Positions 6,184 through 7,928 of a stretch of 7,928 nt of DNA are shown here, in pieces. Position 1 is the first letter of the stretch. Every line of letters begins with the position of its first letter. Source of the stretch: Bacteroidales bacterium (GTDB lineage Bacteria; Bacteroidota; Bacteroidia; Bacteroidales; UBA3824); assembly GCA_017543645.1 (NCBI GenBank), contig JAFYFR010000136.1, positions 1 through 7,928 on the forward strand, written 5' to 3'. The notes beneath the pieces are model-generated. The model was not told where the DNA came from, searched no databases, and worked only from the letters and a program-made list of their open reading frames with translations. Both the position numbers and the translations under genes were made by a program.

Positions 6184-6446
6184 ATCTTGTTTTCTATCCT
6201 TTCGAGCACTTGCGAAAACCTGTTGAAGGCAGTGGCGTTTTCTTTCACCGCCTTGGTGAGTTCGGCGTTGGCGCTTTGCAGGTACGATATGTACTGGTCG
6301 CGCAGGCGGTTGTTCTCTTCGTTGTTTTTCTTGGCGGTTTCGTCGTTTTTACGTGCGAACCACGCTACGGCAATAAAGAGTATCACCGACACCGCGATAG
6401 GGTAGGCAAGGTTTTGAAAGATCGATACTGCTTCGGTAGTTTCCAT
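6174..6446 (-). CDS. Small holin-like membrane protein (BhlA/UviB-like layout)
   Basis: This 90-residue protein has one membrane segment near the N-terminus (about 10-30, FQNLAYPIAVSVILFIAVAWF). A charged, Lys/Glu/Asn-rich tail follows, predicted by eye to form a coiled coil (about 32-88), ending in FSQVLERIENKI. This layout matches BhlA/UviB-type holin-like proteins of phages and bacteriocin loci, which make or regulate membrane lesions for release. The function is inferred from layout only. Position between capsid and sheath is unusual; lysis genes more often lie together after the tail genes or before the fibres, and I see no endolysin in the window. An alternative is a membrane-bound assembly factor. 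The ATG at 6446 has an A-rich leader (CAATCAAAATGG). Confidence 0.55.
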   Translation of the reverse strand: METTEAVSIFQNLAYPIAVSVILFIAVAWFARKNDETAKKNNEENNRLRDQYISYLQSANAELTKAVKENATAFNRFSQVLERIENKINS

Positions 6447-6460
6447 TTTGATTGGTGTTT

Positions 6461-6504
6461 AAAAGGGGAAAATGGCGGGTGGGTTATCGCAACAGACCCG
6501 CCAT
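6461..6504 (-). terminator. Hairpin after the capsid gene, possible partial terminator
   Basis: ATGGCGGGT (6472-6480) and ACCCGCCAT (6496-6504) form a perfect 9-bp GC-rich stem around a 15-base loop. On the leftward transcript it is followed by TTTTCCCCTTTT, an interrupted U-tract. It lies between the capsid stop (6561) and the start of the membrane gene (6446). It could reduce read-through so that capsid protein is made in excess of downstream tail proteins, or protect the capsid mRNA 3' end. The hairpin is certain as sequence; the role is inferred. Confidence 0.5.
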
Positions 6505-6560
6505 AGAACTAAAAAATGAAAAAACTATAAATACAAGATGACTGAGAATAATCGGGTTGG

Positions 6561-7376
6561 TTAGGGGTTAGAGGGAGTGGGGATAATGTTTTGGGGGGAG
6601 ACAAAATAGATGTCACCAGGATGAGCACCGAACCTTACACTTGCACTCAAAATAGTGCCGTAGTATTCGGGTGCGTTTTCTTGCGAGTAGACCTCCACCG
6701 GGCCAAGGGCAAAACTGTATTGACTCTTGTGCCAAGCGAACATTCCTGCGGTGCCGACACTGCCAAGAAACGAGCGTTTGAGGATGTTAAATCCATAGAT
6801 CTGTCCCACTACGCCAGCCTTCATGTCAGCGCAGGCAAGGAAAGCACTGGTCTGCACCTCCGAGAGTTCGTTCAACAATGCTGAGTATGCGTCAGCAGAC
6901 ATCAATACGTAGCGGTCTTGTTCGGGATAGTTGTTTAGATCGAAGTTTTTGGCCAATTCAAGGAGAACTTTTCTTGCTGATGGCGTTCCCTGGGACAGAT
7001 TTAAGTTAGTAGATAGTATGTGAAATTGTCCCGTCACATATTCCGCAATACTCTCGTTTATGGATTTTGCAAGATTCTCAGTTACAAGTCGGCGCTTGTC
7101 GTAGCAGAGCTCCACGTCTTCGGGACGGAAGAGGCGCACAGGGTCGGTGGTGAAGTGGTGCATGTCAATCTCTTTGCACAGTTCGGAGGAGGTACTAACT
7201 GTGGCGGGCAATTCGTTGCGGTCTTTCACCACATTGATTAAGCCCGCTTCAACGGGAATGTGTATCATGTGGTTGTCGGCAAATACCGAGTAGTCGGTGC
7301 CTTTGGTTACGAAGGTGTTGTCGGGCAAAAGCAACTCCTGAATGGCTGATGCCCAAATTTCTTTGTTTAATGCCAT
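6561..7376 (-). CDS. Major capsid protein, HK97-like
   Basis: This 271-residue protein has the features of a phage major capsid protein and directly follows the scaffold-like gene. The N-terminal arm begins NKEIWASAIQELLLPDNTF (4-22). A loop region lies around IHIPVEAGLINVVKDRNELP. The central helix LAKSINESIAEYVTG (about 102-116) and the later YPEQDRYVLMSADAYSALL (about 149-167) with VVGQIYGFNILKRS (about 189-202) match the axial domain pattern of many HK97-fold coat proteins. The C-terminal part is beta-rich and ends GDIYFVSPQNIIP. It would assemble into the icosahedral head. It is short compared with many coat proteins (about 300 residues or more) and has no obvious cleaved N-terminal delta domain. 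The ATG at 7376 has the context TACAATGG. Confidence 0.75.
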   Translation of the reverse strand: MALNKEIWASAIQELLLPDNTFVTKGTDYSVFADNHMIHIPVEAGLINVVKDRNELPATVSTSSELCKEIDMHHFTTDPVRLFRPEDVELCYDKRRLVTENLAKSINESIAEYVTGQFHILSTNLNLSQGTPSARKVLLELAKNFDLNNYPEQDRYVLMSADAYSALLNELSEVQTSAFLACADMKAGVVGQIYGFNILKRSFLGSVGTAGMFAWHKSQYSFALGPVEVYSQENAPEYYGTILSASVRFGAHPGDIYFVSPQNIIPTPSNP

Positions 7377-7403
7377 TGTATTGTCGTTTTAAAGGGTTAT
7401 TAA

Positions 7404-7438
7404 TTAATTACGAATTATGAATTATGAATTATGCATTA
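7404..7438 (-). repeat. Heptamer array R6, five units
   Basis: The + strand units are TTAATTA, CGAATTA, TGAATTA, TGAATTA and TGCATTA. The last unit contains the stop codon of the scaffold-like gene (7436-7438), read leftward as TAATG. About 27 bases separate the array from the capsid start at 7376. Confidence 0.9.
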
Positions 7439-7921
7439 TTTAGCGGTGTACTCTTTGCCGAATTTCTCTTTGTAGAGTCTTTTGAACTCTTCAAAGTTTT
7501 CGGCTTTGAGGGTGCGCAACTTGTCGGCGCGGTCGAGCTCGTCCCAAGTGGCGGAAGCCGGAGCGGTTTTTTTGATCATTGCGGCGAGGCTCACTTGGTT
7601 CTGCTCCTCAGGTTCGGCTGCCTGCGCTTTGATAGCCCCGAAAAGTTTTTCGGTCTCTTTGGGGAATGAGAGGTAAAAACTCAATGCCTCGCTTTTCACC
7701 TCTTCGGTGATTTTACCGTCGGCAATGGCTTTGTCTACGAAAGCCTCAGCCTCGCGGTAGTCGCGTTCGGCAAGGTCGCGTTGCAGTTCGTCGATCTTGG
7801 CGTTAAGAGCCTTGATGGTGTCGGTTTGTTCGTCTACCTGAGCCTGCAATTCCATGTTGCGCTGGCTCAATGCTATTTCTGAATTGTCGGGTTGCAATTC
7901 TGGTTTTTCTTTCTTTTCCAT
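7436..7921 (-). CDS. Capsid scaffold-like protein (protease-less or protease C-terminal part)
   Basis: This 161-residue protein directly precedes the capsid gene. Residues 15-55 form a clear coiled coil. The next stretch, EAEAFVDKAIADGKITEEVK (57-76), resembles the C-terminal region of Mu gpI-type protease/scaffold proteins. The C-terminal LDRADKLRTLKAENFEEFKR (129-148), followed by LYKEKFGKEY, is a pattern I recall from Bacteroidetes scaffold proteins and may bind coat subunits. Scaffolds guide head size and are lost on maturation. No protease domain is present. Only seven bases upstream of the ATG are visible and contain no in-frame stop. An internal start within a longer protease-scaffold gene, as for Mu I/Z, is therefore possible. 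The stop lies in array R6. Confidence 0.65.
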   Translation of the reverse strand: MEKKEKPELQPDNSEIALSQRNMELQAQVDEQTDTIKALNAKIDELQRDLAERDYREAEAFVDKAIADGKITEEVKSEALSFYLSFPKETEKLFGAIKAQAAEPEEQNQVSLAAMIKKTAPASATWDELDRADKLRTLKAENFEEFKRLYKEKFGKEYTAK

Positions 7922-7928
7922 GATGTAA

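Noticed and set aside
6505..6545. Leftward promoter upstream of the membrane gene
   Set aside because: The T-rich stretch vaguely resembles a Bacteroidetes -7 element, but I could not find a properly spaced -33 TTTG or a full TAnnTTTG.
2329..7438. The heptamer arrays as a CRISPR array or ordinary inverted-repeat element
   Set aside because: Units are 7 bp, directly tandem, without spacers, and dispersed at gene junctions. They are direct repeats, with no flanking inverted repeats or transposase.

Overview
The window is the late structural module of a contractile-tailed (myovirus-like) prophage or phage, most likely from a Bacteroidetes host, probably Bacteroidales. Three things point there. 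The proteins resemble tail and capsid families common in Bacteroidetes prophages. None of the clear starts has a Shine-Dalgarno sequence; starts lie in A/T-rich leaders, and three share the context TACAATGG. TAA is the usual stop. No tRNA, rRNA, CRISPR array, insertion sequence, integrase or reverse transcriptase is visible.

Layout. The left edge (2-136, + strand) holds the last 44 codons of an unrecognised gene, followed by a rho-independent terminator (165-202) that may serve both strands. Everything else is one leftward (- strand) gene string from 7921 to 224. In transcription order it is: scaffold-like protein; major capsid protein; a hairpin; a small holin-like membrane protein; tail sheath; tail tube; tail-assembly chaperone with an apparent -1 frameshift extension; LysM-like tail protein; baseplate J-like protein; a 170-residue protein in the tail-protein-I position; and two tail fibre proteins. 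The promoter is probably upstream of (to the right of) the window.

How the genes work together. The scaffold directs assembly of the capsid protein. Sheath and tube form the contractile tail, and the two chaperone forms normally coat a tape measure while the tube polymerises. J, the 170-residue protein and the LysM-like protein build the baseplate, and the two fibres, which carry His-x-His repeats, bind the host surface. No tape measure, baseplate hub, spike or head-tail connector gene is present between capsid and fibres, so the module is incomplete or rearranged.

The most unusual signal is a set of six tandem 7-bp repeat arrays (consensus TGAATTA on the + strand). They sit at six gene junctions, always in the same orientation, and usually contain the stop codon of the upstream gene. 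The second notable point is the chaperone extension, an ORF with no ATG start.
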